Program-made: the position numbers and the translations under genes | The notes under the pieces: generated by a model | What the model saw: only the letters and a program-made list of their open reading frames with translations | Told to the model about the DNA's origin: nothing | The model's database searches: none | Origin: Histoplasma ohiense | Taxonomy: Eukaryota > Ascomycota > Eurotiomycetes > Onygenales > Ajellomycetaceae | Direction of reading: 5' to 3' | NCBI GenBank assembly: GCA_017607445.1 | Contig: JAEVHH010000001.1 | Location: 1,984,001 to 2,048,000 of the forward strand | Length of the DNA: 64,000 nt | Part shown: in pieces, positions 35,187 through 45,503 of the stretch | Layout of the letters: every line of letters begins with the position of its first letter | Numbering within the stretch: position 1 is the first letter of the stretch

Positions 35187-36686
35187 ATGCCGCCTCCATT
35201 CCCATCCTCTCGGGGTCGTATGACTGCGAACCCGCAAAGGCCACAACGCTACCGACCGGGAAAACCAATTGTTGAAGAACAATCTTCTGAGGAAGAAGAT
35301 GACGACGAAGATGAAGTTAATAATGAGGAAGAACAGCGAAGAGAACGTGAGAGGTTACGGCGGGAACAGCGGAGAGCCCCTCCGCCGAAAGCGACTTCCT
35401 TCCCGGCCGGCTCCACATCGAAAATCACAAGCGGAGTGCAAGGTGTGAAATTGGATGGGGAAAGCGAGGACGAAGCAGGCTTCGTCACCGAAGAGGAAGA
35501 GGAGGAGGGAGATGTGAAAAAGGTGCCAGGACGTCAAGCGCATACAGCGGGCGATCAAGTCAGTGGAAGTGAGGAAGAGGAAAGTGAAGAAAGCTCCGAA
35601 GTTGAAGAGGAATCAAGCTCGGAAGACGAGACTCCGAAGCGACTATTGCTTCGACCTACTTTTATCAAGAAGAGTCAACGGAAGGAATCTTTGACTCCGG
35701 CTGCCGCCTCTGCAGATCCAGGTGTAGAAGACTCAGCTGAAAGCGCTCTAAGAAAGGAGAAAGCGGACCTTTTAATTCGGGACCAACTAGTGAAAGAGGC
35801 AGCAGAGCGGGCCGCGGGGAAGAAATCGTGGGACGATGATGAGAACGTTGAGGGTGAAAACGAAGAGCAAATAGACGATACTGATGGGCTTGACCCGGCT
35901 GCTGAATTTGCCGCATGGAAACTTCGAGAGCTGAAACGTGTTAAGCGCGAACGAGAAGCTATCGAGCAGGCGGAGAAAGAGCGCGAGGAGATCGAGCGTC
36001 GTCGAAACCTCACCACGGAAGAGCGAGAACGCGAGGACCGCGAGTTCCTTGCGCAACAAAAAGAAGAACGCGAAGCGGGAAGGGGGAAAGCTGGATTTAT
36101 GCAACGATATTTCCATAAGGGTGTATTTTATCACGATGACATGGAAGCCAAGGGGCTGGATCGTCGCGATCTAATGGGAAGCCGATATATGGATGAGACG
36201 AAGAATCGCGAAACTTTGCCACAATATCTACAGGTCAGAGATGTGACCAAGATAGGTCGAAAGGGTAGGACGAAGTATCGAGATCTCAAGACGGAGGATA
36301 CAGGGCGCTGGGGGGTAGATGGATATAATCGCTCCGTAGCATCGAACAACGCCGCAAGATTCGGGATAGCTGATGACAGATTCCTGCCTGACCAGCGTGA
36401 TAGGGATAGGAATAAGCCTTTTGGTCCTACGGGGGCCAATTCCAGCGCCATTAGAGATCGGCCATGGCCCAGGCAACGGTCGCAGTCTGAATCGAGATCG
36501 AGGTCGAGGTCGAGGTCGAGGTCAAGAGTGCGATCTCGACAGCGTTCGCCTTCACAATCTAGGTCCGCTCCTCGATCTCCACGACGTAGGGATCGCTACC
36601 GCGACGACGACAGACACAGAAGAAAGCGAAGCCCATCACCTTTCCAGGACAGAGATAAACGTCGTCGGATAGGTTCACTTGCGTAA
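35187..36686 (+). CDS. MFAP1 family spliceosomal protein (B-complex factor)
   Basis: Single-exon gene of 499 residues. The ATG at 35187 (GTAGCCATGC context, MPPPFPSSRGR) is preferred over the longer open frame from 35022. The N-terminal half is acidic and low-complexity (EEEDDDEDEVNNEEEQ). The MFAP1 C-terminal domain spans about 200-420, with charged coiled-coil (WKLRELKRVKREREAIEQ) and the conserved GFMQRYFHKGVFYHDD, DLMGSRYMDETKNRETLPQ and GRWGVDGYN. The tail is Arg/Ser-rich (about 435-499). MFAP1 is a B-specific protein of the pre-mRNA splicing machinery. The RS repeats arise from a GAGGTC-type tandem repeat at about 36495-36525. Confidence 0.92.
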   Translation: MPPPFPSSRGRMTANPQRPQRYRPGKPIVEEQSSEEEDDDEDEVNNEEEQRRERERLRREQRRAPPPKATSFPAGSTSKITSGVQGVKLDGESEDEAGFVTEEEEEEGDVKKVPGRQAHTAGDQVSGSEEEESEESSEVEEESSSEDETPKRLLLRPTFIKKSQRKESLTPAAASADPGVEDSAESALRKEKADLLIRDQLVKEAAERAAGKKSWDDDENVEGENEEQIDDTDGLDPAAEFAAWKLRELKRVKREREAIEQAEKEREEIERRRNLTTEEREREDREFLAQQKEEREAGRGKAGFMQRYFHKGVFYHDDMEAKGLDRRDLMGSRYMDETKNRETLPQYLQVRDVTKIGRKGRTKYRDLKTEDTGRWGVDGYNRSVASNNAARFGIADDRFLPDQRDRDRNKPFGPTGANSSAIRDRPWPRQRSQSESRSRSRSRSRSRVRSRQRSPSQSRSAPRSPRRRDRYRDDDRHRRKRSPSPFQDRDKRRRIGSLA

Positions 36687-37362
36687 GCATTACATGCCTT
36701 TTCATGTATTTCAAATCCATCAAACTTGCAACTTGTGACTCAAGGCATATGCATTTAATGGAGTTTGGATTTCTTTCTCACTTACCATTTCAATTTTCAT
36801 GCCTCAAGGGGGAAATGTTTACTTTGTATCATATAAGCGTCATGATAAACCCGTTTATTCTTTACGTTTCTTCTCACCCCCTTTCTTCAATCCATAATAT
36901 GGAAAGATTTGCGCATATACCCTATCTGGGTATATTGGAGCAGAAAATTAACGACCAAAGTTAACCCAAATCGTACACTCTAATACAATTTCTCTTCTGA
37001 CGTTCTGATATGTTGGAGCACACCATGCACTCAAAATGATCATGTAAACTAGAGTCAACCTGCTGGATAGCATTGACACAATGTTCTTGGAAGTATGTAC
37101 TGTACATGCCGAAGAAAAAAAACACTCCGTGAAAATTATAGCATCATGAAACAAAATATAGACAATCTCAACGCGCGTGGCCGCTCAGCGAAATGCTCCT
37201 AGGAACATGGACTGTAAGTTGTTGGCGAACGTGAGCGTCAGACAATAAATCCATGACTGCTGATTTTGTTTCGCAATTAACTACACCAAAGCCTGGCAAC
37301 TTACCAATAATCCCCTCCAATTGGATAGGATCGATTCGCGCGGACAGGCTATGTGTAAAATA
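36687..37362. other. Spacer between MFAP1 and tRNA-Asp
   Basis: A/T-rich spacer without a gene. GTACTGTACA occurs at 37097-37106. Confidence 0.45.
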
Positions 37363-37456
37363 TCCTCGATGGTCTAGTGGTGATGATTTCCGCTTGTCAT
37401 TCAGTTGTCAGACTTGACGAGCGCGGGAGACCAGGGTTCGATTCCCTGTCGGGGAG
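37363..37456 (+). tRNA. tRNA-Asp (anticodon GUC) with a 22-nt intron
   Basis: The acceptor stem TCCTCGA pairs with TCGGGGA (one G-U), followed by discriminator G. The D arm contains GTCTAGTGGTGATGAT. The anticodon loop reads TTGTCA plus C, giving anticodon GTC. A 22-nt intron lies one base 3' of the anticodon, at the canonical 37/38 position, and the T arm is CAGGG-TTCGATT-CCCTG. The mature length is 72 nt. Internal promoter boxes A and B coincide with the D and T arms. No terminator other than the T run after 37460 is needed. Confidence 0.95.
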
Positions 37457-37714
37457 GTAATTTTTGCTTTCTTTTTGTGGTTCCCGATTTACTCTCTTAT
37501 GACTACAGTGGATTTATGGATTTATACACGCAATGTTTTTACACTGATTTATATACGGTATTTATGTAGAATTAGCAGTGTATAGACAGTCTTTCTTATT
37601 TAGTTAAGCGCTTGTAGTAACTAAGGCCTGGATCTTGTTGTGTATGATGGTGATGGTGCCGCGGATTATACAGTTGCAAAACTATGTTGTCAAATCAAAG
37701 CAACAGAGAAGGCG

Positions 37715-38182
37715 ATACAAAATGTGAAGAATACTCTTACACTCAGATTAACTAAATGATTGAATAAGATCTTCAAGAATAGTATAATTCAAACAGAATT
37801 GAACACACACTGAGAGAGTGAACTAGCTGTCCATCCTGAGCAAATAAATGTCGAGTTGTCAAATCCTTCCACAAACAGATGCAAGTAGATGAGATCCTCA
37901 CTATAAAGAATGCAAATTGCAATATTACAATGTGTAGAACTGATGAATTAAAAAACAAGTTCATAAGACTCTTCAGACAGTTGAGATCAAGCTCATGAAA
38001 TCAACTGCTACTCACTCACAATGAGATAAATTTATTGAATCTCAACCTGCAGTGGATTCTACATCTTCTAACAGGCATATGAATGATCTTTATATTATAG
38101 ATAGATAGGTGGTGATGATTGCTAATTTTTGAAGATTGCTATACTTAAAATATTTCTATGCACTGTGGCTTTCTGTATGCTG
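37715..38182. repeat. CpG-depleted relic, probably transposon-derived
   Basis: 468 bp with a single CpG (37852), against ordinary CpG content in flanking genes. The sequence is A/T-rich with many TpG and CpA dinucleotides, as expected after repeat-directed C-to-T mutation. It starts about 260 bp downstream of the tRNA-Asp gene, a common neighbourhood for LTR retrotransposon insertion. No LTR ends or coding remnants were identified. Confidence 0.45.
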
Positions 38183-38402
38183 CGACGCACTCACGAATAA
38201 CTCGAGCAATGACGGTTTGGCACTGAGTCTTCCTGATAGCAATGACCAGATCCGGAAGATTTTGTGTCGCGTCGCATCATTCACCCATCATACGGAGTAA
38301 TACTGGTCTCCCTTCATCAGTTCCGCCGCGGTCCTTTTTAACTGATCCTCGTTTGATTTTACTGCTTAAGGGTAACCAGGTTGAAGAAATAGAGTCGAAG
38401 TA

Positions 38403-39671
38403 ATGGTCACTCAAGATCCACCGCGTTTTGATACCCACCAGACCGATTCTGCCCACTTGGTACTTCGAGAAAAGATACTTTTCTGCCATCCGGGATACCG
38501 GGAACCAAGGAACACATTACTAGTTCTTCCGCGCGTCGATCCTGCCACCACATCCCTTTTTGGCATACATCATCGAACAGCCCTCGTTGCATGCCAGATA
38601 ATCGCCAACAATGCCTTTGAAACTGGCCATTTCACCCTGGATAAAGACGGCCAGCAGCGTGTGGATGTGCCCCCTGATGGTATTCTCACTGACGGAATAT
38701 ATTATTTTATCGTTGGAGATGGCCCCAGTATGTTTCCCCTTATCTTCATTGCTGCTTCTACTAGCTCATTTTTACCACCAGGCCAATACCCTGTTGTACC
38801 AAGCTTTCGGGACTGGGAGTTCCCTCGTGCTCGCATCCCAGACCCCTGGTCTCAGGTTCCCATTGAATTTCCTCCTGCCATGGGCCGCTGTGCTGTTACC
38901 AATTTTTCAATCTGTCTTGAGGATGCCCACCTCATTCCGAAGGAAGAGGCCGTCTGGTACACAAGGAATGGAATGAATCTATATGGAGAGGATTTAGGTG
39001 ATATTGATGGGCCATTCAACCTTGTTCCACTGAGATCTGATATCCACAAGTGCTTTGACAATCGATGGCTTGCCATCGTTCCAAAAGTTACTGGGACTGA
39101 AGTCGCTACTACAACAACCTCCTCTCCTCAATATGTTACACATATATTTTCAAGTCGTGCATCTGAATATTGGCCCACATATCATAATACCCGTGTCCAG
39201 TGTCTCAAAACTCATTCCCCTCCATATATCTTCGCTCGGTTCGCTTGGACCGTACTCCTCCATGTTAAACCCTTTATCACCAGTGGTGACTCGCGTCACA
39301 TCATTCGACTACATGTATCATCTGATGCAGAAGGTACCAGGATGGAACAAAAGGCAGAGTTTCTCAGTGGTGCAGAGCTTAAGAATAGTTATGGCGGTGG
39401 GGATTCAAAGAATGCAACTCCAAGGAAGAGATCAGCAGTGGGAAGTGCGGCGGATGATGGAAATCTCATAGAGGCTGGTGATAACAGTGATAGCAGTGAT
39501 AGCAGTGTGGATGGGAACTTCTGGGATGATATGATGTACGATTGGGAAACGAGAGGAAAGAGGAGGCAACACCAGATATCCACCGAAACAGATCCGAATA
39601 TGATGCCCGAAGGCGACAACAAGACTCTGACCGATGTAGATTGGATACGTGTGGAAGAGAGTCCCGTCTGA
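38403..39671 (+). CDS. Fungal HNH nuclease-domain protein (HNH_2 type)
   Basis: The frame runs 422 codons from the ATG at 38403. A likely 54 bp intron at 38728-38781 (GTATGT...CCACCAG) contains no stop and is a multiple of three. Splicing it gives 404 residues and restores the expected DGPS-QYPVVPSFRDWEFP continuity. The HNH_2-like core reads CAVTNFSICLEDAHLIPKEE, then NLVPLRSDIHKCFDNRW and LAIVPK, with the two histidines in AHLIP and DIHKCFDN. Such proteins are expanded in filamentous fungi and their role is unknown. The C terminus is acidic and Ser/Asp-rich (SDSSDSSVDGNFWDD). It sits beside transposon-like relics, an accessory setting. Confidence 0.78.
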   Translation: MVTQDPPRFDTHQTDSAHLVLREKILFCHPGYREPRNTLLVLPRVDPATTSLFGIHHRTALVACQIIANNAFETGHFTLDKDGQQRVDVPPDGILTDGIYYFIVGDGPSMFPLIFIAASTSSFLPPGQYPVVPSFRDWEFPRARIPDPWSQVPIEFPPAMGRCAVTNFSICLEDAHLIPKEEAVWYTRNGMNLYGEDLGDIDGPFNLVPLRSDIHKCFDNRWLAIVPKVTGTEVATTTTSSPQYVTHIFSSRASEYWPTYHNTRVQCLKTHSPPYIFARFAWTVLLHVKPFITSGDSRHIIRLHVSSDAEGTRMEQKAEFLSGAELKNSYGGGDSKNATPRKRSAVGSAADDGNLIEAGDNSDSSDSSVDGNFWDDMMYDWETRGKRRQHQISTETDPNMMPEGDNKTLTDVDWIRVEESPV

Positions 39672-42162
39672 ATAGTTTTTGAGGAGGGATACTCAAGAAC
39701 TGATGAATACTGCTGTCAAGATATGCGATATCAGAGCAGAGATAACCGATACTTGCCGTTTGAACCAAGGTCAAATGTATTATTAACATGTCTAATTAGC
39801 CCACAGAGCTTTCTCGGACAAAGAAACCACTTCGACAGTTTGCCTCTCCACGTATGTCCATCAGGAGCGATATGTACTTCATAAACATTGTTATATGGGA
39901 GAGAAAATATTGTCTGAGGATGAGGAACTGGACGGGGCGGAGCAGACATAGTTTGTCTATGAATGGCAAAAGCTGAGGAGAAATGTTCTTGGTGAGAACA
40001 GCAAATGGTCACAGGAGGAACATGATTCAAAGGTAACACCCGTAGAGTACACACAAGAGGCTCCTTTAATACTCAGTCAAAGCTGATTGTTCGCAAGGTC
40101 TCAGACCACTGATCAGATCCATGAAACCATGATTGACTGCCCATAGAAGACAAGCAGCATTGGGCACCCATGCAGCACCTTTGCAGCTGTGATTCATCCC
40201 CGGACAAACAGGGCGCAAGCGAGGGATTTGGCGTTTTGCATGTAACCAACAGTGGATGGAGGTATACGGCTGCTCTTGCTGATGATAACGGTGACATCTC
40301 CGGCGCCGGGGAACTCCATGTTATCAAGCGAAAAAGGAAATAGCTTCTGCGATTGATTTTTTGCCTTTTTCATGAAGTACAGTACATCTACTAGCACAAA
40401 GGGAACCATGCAAAATTTATATCGATAACTCCATATGTTTGGGCTGTATTATTGTGAATAGTTACCCAGTTACCTGCTTGCTGCCTCTGCATTTATGACG
40501 GTGCATGGTTTACGCACTGTCCTCCGTAATATCCACTTACTAATATATACACACTTATCCAAAAAAAAAAAAAAAAAAAGAAAAAAGAAAAGAAAGAAAG
40601 AAAAGAAAAAAAGCAAGGAAAAGAAAAGAAAAGGGAAAAATAAAGCTTCTGCAGCCTAGAGTTTGAACTTTGCGGCCGGGATCTGCCCGCTCCGAATGGA
40701 CCTTGTTGATATACAGCATTAACCCTTAATTTATTATACCTACTTTTGCTCCATTTGATTCTCGCAGTGTCCCACACAACACCCTGTGAACGCAGACTGC
40801 GCGCACAAAACTCATTATTGAGGATCAAGGAGGAACTTCTTCAGACATAACATCTTTCAGCCGTGTGGAAATATTGTGGTTGGAATTCCTCTTGCTTCAG
40901 TGTATATTCAATATTCCAAGGCTTCCTACACACCCACCAGGCAACTCCCAGAGCCCCAAAAATACAGAGGAACCCCAAGAACCTTCTCGCCTCACTCTTT
41001 ATTCAAAGGATAAATCAAAAAAAAAAGAAAGAGTGCCACTCGGACTCCCCCGGATCCTACAGATTCTACATCATTCCAATCAAGGAAGCGGCTCTGCTCC
41101 ACATTTGGGCCGACTAGGTACACCTCAGAGTCCGATGCTTAATACAACAGGAAATTTACCAGCAGAAGATGAGGTTGCGGAACCATCTCCATCTACTCTG
41201 CCATCACGCAATGTAAACCTAGATTTAGGATCAAGAGAGCATCAACAACAGCCGCTTCGGAATTCCAGCATCACAAATAAGAGCTCAGTGTCCTGGGACA
41301 CTTCAGTTGACACCCATCAAAATTTCACAGTCAAGCTCAAAGCAGAACAGTCGAGCGAACTCAGAAACACCTACCACTTTGCATAAACCTCAGTAGTTTT
41401 GAATAACAATCCCTCTGGCCAGTATTGCTCCTGTGGGTAATGGACATAGTGATGATGGTATATATTGATGATATTGTTTAATAGTAACATAATGAATGGT
41501 ATGACTTCACACTTTCGCTCCGTCCTGCCCCAGCTGCATGTTTCATAAAGATCCTGCTATAGAATGTTGTGCCTGAGCTTTCCAACCCTTTGAAGAAATT
41601 AAAGATGTCTTCATCTCTGGGATTTAGAGGTTCATTTGCCCAACCCCAGAAGGGGAGTGATAGGGGCTGACTGCCCCTAATATTAATTTCTATTGATGTG
41701 TGTTCATTAAGTAGAGTAAGGTCATTACAGTGGAAAACAAAAAAATCTAATTGACCCAAATGTCACTATAGGCTGCTGTAGACAAGTTCACATCCCTATA
41801 TTTCAAGAGCTAAGATGTTGACTCCGGATGTGGTTCCCCTACGGAATTCAAAATTGCTCTCAGAAGGAAGATGATCTGCTCACTTCAGCATTCAAGCGTA
41901 TTTACCTAAAATCACTCATACAACTCATCGCGCAACTTAACCAACCCCGGCTCCGACCCACAATGCCCGTTCACGGTCGATGCCGATCGGACATGGCCGA
42001 ATTCCGGTTCGTCATCTTTTCCTGCCATCGTACAAGTGATAGACATGGTATTTTTGATCTGTCTGAACAAGTCAGCTTGAGGAGCTCGTTCGATCATGGG
42101 GCTCCATGTCCATTGAGGATTATTTGTGACGGAGCAGTCAGTTGCTGATCATCGACGCTTAC
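39672..42162. other. Gene-poor accessory region
   Basis: About 2.5 kb with frames of 60-170 codons on both strands (for example 40865-41386 + and 41478-41759 -). None has a recognisable domain, a good start context or splice partners. An A/G-rich low-complexity stretch lies at 40561-40640. GTACAGTACA occurs at 40377-40386. It may be decayed sequence related to the pseudogene that follows. Confidence 0.45.
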
Positions 42163-43490
42163 TTTACGCCGATGTATTTATGGAGGAACTGTCGGAAAAT
42201 TCCTTTTTCTTGCGTCGTTGTCAAGAGCGCTGCATTTCAGTGACAGCTTGGACCTGGCTTAGAATTGCTGTATCCAGACTGGTGAGCTGATCTGTTGTCA
42301 AGAACAGGATCCCTTCGAAGTAGTATCCCGGCTTTCAGAAGAGCTCTGGATTAGAGAAAGACATCGGCCTCATTCAGAAGTAGTAGAGCCTTCCAGTGGC
42401 TGGCTGTTTCGAAGGCCTGATAAAGTTGAAGGTTCAAAACCTCGGCCTCAGAGGAATAACTGACCTGCGGATATCTGTGATGTGAGCATGATCTGTGATA
42501 GAGCATTATCATTGTTAACATACTGAATCGAGAGGGGCTCTTGAAGCCTTCCAATAAGATTTCTGCCGTCAGAGTCTTGCCCGCTCTGAGATGGCTGTTA
42601 GATCATTCAAAGACAGCTCAGTCTCAGCACTCAAATAACAAATTCTGAATCCTTCAGTCTTATTTCACAGATGAACTTCATCAGCAGCCTGCTGAGTAAT
42701 ATCTTATATTAGAACACCAACAACAATGATGCAGCTGATACTGCAAAAGAAATTGATAGAAAGATCATTCTCTACAGATTTTCTGAGCAAACACAGTCAG
42801 AACAGCTTCATGTCACACAGCAGCTCTACAGATTGCTTTTGAGCAGAGCTGTGAGATGATCTGTATACAGAAGTCATACATATACTCTGATATCAAGATA
42901 TTCAATCACTCAGTCTATAAGTGCTTTGCATCTATAGACCACTGAGAGAACTTGAATCTGAAGCAAAGACTAGATTGTATAACAATTGTCAAGAAGGCTC
43001 TAGGAATATGCAACAGAAGCATGATGAGCATGCGACTCTTGTTTGTGGTAAAGTCGTTGAATTGAGTATACTGAGTTCTCCAATGGTCGTTATTGTATCT
43101 TTCACTTTTGCAGGGAGCACTTGGCAATCGGAGGCCACCGGTGACCAGTCATTTGCTCTAATATTGTCGATTGCAAATTCGCCTGCATGAGTCAGTTAAA
43201 GTATTCCCTGTAAGAACTGTAGTGTGATATCTTACCCCAGAACTTGTTTCTGAAGCTGAATTCCAGCACCGTTGAAAAGCAAACAAGATCATTATCTACT
43301 AGTAACAATCAGTTCATTGGGAGACTCCTCAGTGCGCTCAACCTACCCTCTCAAGCCATCAGACACTGTACAATCAAACATGTCAGCAACAGCAATAGTT
43401 GTAAACTCCGAGGCTACTCATAGTTCTAGATGAAAGCTGTCTCAAAATCAAGTTTTCTAACCACGGCAAACGCTGGGCATCAACATTATG
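42163..43490 (-). pseudogene. Decayed fungal AAA+ ATPase gene
   Basis: Minus-strand blocks in several frames resemble, in order, one fungal AAA+ ATPase family. Near 43490-43410 comes RLPWLENLILRQL...SLGVY, then EFAIDNIRANDWSPVASDCQ (near 43180), a degraded Walker A region DFTTNKSRMLIMLLLHIPRA (near 43040), and the Walker B region HWKALLLLNEADVFL (near 42400-42355, Asn replacing Asp). YYFEGILFLTTDQLTSLDTA (near 42330-42270) and FRQFLHKYIGVK (near 42200-42163) follow. Stops and frameshifts separate the blocks, the Walker A GxxGxGK motif is lost, and 42584-43032 contains no CpG at all. A relic inactivated by mutation is the best reading. Confidence 0.65.
42584..43032. repeat. CpG-free stretch
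   Basis: 449 bp without one CpG dinucleotide on inspection. It lies partly inside the AAA+ pseudogene, between the Walker A and Walker B remnants. This suggests a mutated repeat copy or an inserted element. No terminal repeats were found. Confidence 0.5.
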
Positions 43491-44312
43491 GATAGAGTTT
43501 ACCCCTTTTCAACCTTCTTTAGAACTTCACAGTCCTACATGAAAAGAATATAATAGTAGTTAGTTACAATGTCATAGAGATGTATGTAAGCTTATGCTAA
43601 GCACAATATTTTCCAGAACTGTTCACAACAGTTGATATTCTCATTACTATTAGATGAAGACCTGCTCCGTACGCTGTAGTTGAACGCGGTTAGTTTTCTC
43701 AGCACCCATGGATCCAAGGAATGTTCAACTCGCAGACCGAGCTAGCCGAGTACAGTACGGAGGACTGTACAGTACAATAGTGAAGCCCCAACTTTCCCTC
43801 TTTGGGCCTGTCAGCAGCAGCACCAGATGACACTATCCCCTTTGGGCTCTAGCGTTGTTTCACACCCGCTCCGTGATCTGATGTGCCCCTGGCTCAATGC
43901 GCAGCGCAGCCAATCACAAGCCCCGTCCTGCTCTCTGTGGCCGGCTGCCGGTTGGTTGAGACTTGAGACTCGCTTGGCGTTCCGCGTACCTGCAACATCA
44001 CCACGTCCCCTTTGACGCTGGTCTCCTTGCCTCACCTTCGCTCTCTCTCTCTCTCTCGCTCTCGCTCTCGCTCCCCCACTTTGTCCTTATCGCGTCCTCT
44101 CTTCCCCCGGTGGTGGGGTCTGTCGCTCATTCATTCATCCTGCCAGATTCCCTGGCTGTTGTTGTCCACTTCACGCCTTCATGGGCGAGATACAAACGCA
44201 TTCTGTCGAAATAAAGTAGATCAATTCAGCCAATCTATTCATTCCTTTATCCCGGACTTAAAATTTGCTACAGACGATCACTCACTCTTTCATGCCCTCT
44301 TCCCCACCAACA
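43491..44312. other. 5' region of the Crh-type gene
   Basis: It contains paired GTAC words at 43750-43776 (GTACAGTACGGAG and GTACAGTACA) and a CT-rich tract at about 44041-44078, typical of strong fungal promoters and 5' UTRs. No gene is seen. Confidence 0.5.
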
Positions 44313-45503
44313 ATGCCCTCCTTCCTGCTTTTGGCGACTTTGTTCGCCTCTCTTCTCTCCACTGCCGTCGCGCAAACATGGACAGCCTGCAATCCCCTCG
44401 AAAAGGATGACTGTCCTCGGAACCCAGCCTTGGGCACATCATACCAAGCCAACTTCACAGATACCCTTAATGAAGTCATCTGGAACATCACTAACGGTCA
44501 ACTCGACTACATCGATGGCGTCGGCACCAGTTTCGCCATCAAAGAAAGACTCCAGTCTCCAACTATCCAATCGCACTTCTACATCTTCTTTGGCCGCGTG
44601 GAGGTCATAATGAAAGCCGCCTTTGGCAGGGGCGTGGTCAGCAGCATCGTTCTCCAGTCGGAGGACCTCGATGAGATCGACTGGGAATGGGTGGGCAGCG
44701 ATACCACTCATGTCCAGACAAACTATTTTGGAAAAGGTAATAGGACTCTAGGCGATCGTGGTGGGGTCCATGAGATGGATGCGCCCATGGACAAGTTTCA
44801 TAATTACACCGTCGACTGGACTGTAGAGCGATTACAGTGGTGGATCGATGATACCTTGCTCCGCACGGTGACTTACGACGAGGCCCTGGGTGGGAAGAAT
44901 TACCCGCAAACCCCCATGACCGTCCGAATGGGTATCTGGCCCGCCGGCGACAAGAAGAACGAAAAGGGAACAATTGAATGGGCTGGTGGTGAGATCGATT
45001 ACAGCAAAGTTCCATATTTCATGACGGTGAAGCATGTCAGGGTCGAAGACTACTCGAGTGGCAAGGAGTACGAGTACACTGACAGATCGGGTAACTGGAA
45101 AAGTATCAAGGTCATCAAGTACGTTTGGACCTCACCCCCAAAATTACATGGATATTTTTTCCCCCTTCTCCACCACACGGTAAATAAGAAAAACAGAAAC
45201 TCATTATGTAACTAACTCCTCAACAGCGGCACTTCCTACCTCTCCGAGGAAGCCCACAAACCACCTCCAAAGTCCCTCTCGCAAAAATGGCGCGAGCTCC
45301 CTCAGGGTGCAAAGATTGCCGTCTATTCGTCCGCGGGAGGAGTCGCCCTCGTCGGCCTTCTCGTCCTCCTGTTCTGTTGCGTCAAGCAACGGAGAGCAGG
45401 CCGCAGGGAATTTGCTCTCCAGGAAAGCAAATTCACGACGGAGCAAAACGATATGATCACGATGCAGACGCAGTGGAAGAAGAAACATTATCAGGAAATT
45501 TGA
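44313..45503 (+). CDS. GH16 Crh-type cell-wall transglycosylase, membrane-anchored
   Basis: Exons 44313-45118 and 45227-45503 (GTACGT donor, CAACAG acceptor) give 360 residues. The ATG at 44313 (CAACAATGCC) begins a signal peptide (about 1-21, ending AVAQ). The GH16 domain carries the catalytic motif DEIDWEWVG (nucleophile about E121, acid/base about E125), TNYFGKGN, and the acceptor-side WTVERLQWWID and MRMGIWPAG-like segment (MTVRMGIWPAGD). Crh/Utr2 proteins transfer chitin chains to beta-glucan in the wall. After the domain a Pro/Lys linker leads to a transmembrane helix (about 299-321) and a 40-residue basic cytoplasmic tail, not the GPI signal common in yeast Crh proteins. Confidence 0.92.

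Noticed and set aside
39731..40054. 107-codon minus-strand ORF
   Set aside because: No recognisable motif. Overlaps the presumed 3' region of the HNH gene.
40493..40828. 111-codon minus-strand ORF with a Phe-rich run
   Set aside because: Created by the A/G tract at 40561-40640 read on the opposite strand.
40865..41386. 173-codon plus-strand ORF, Ser/Pro/Gln-rich
   Set aside because: No known domain or splice context, and an A-rich run inside; too weak to call a gene next to decayed DNA.
41478..41759. 93-codon minus-strand ORF in the gene-poor region
   Set aside because: Looks somewhat protein-like but matches no family I can name and has no start context; left inside the accessory-region entry.
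44041..44078. CT-rich tract as a coding Ser/Leu repeat
   Set aside because: It lies upstream of the Crh-type start codon in frames that do not continue; better read as a pyrimidine-rich promoter or 5' UTR tract.
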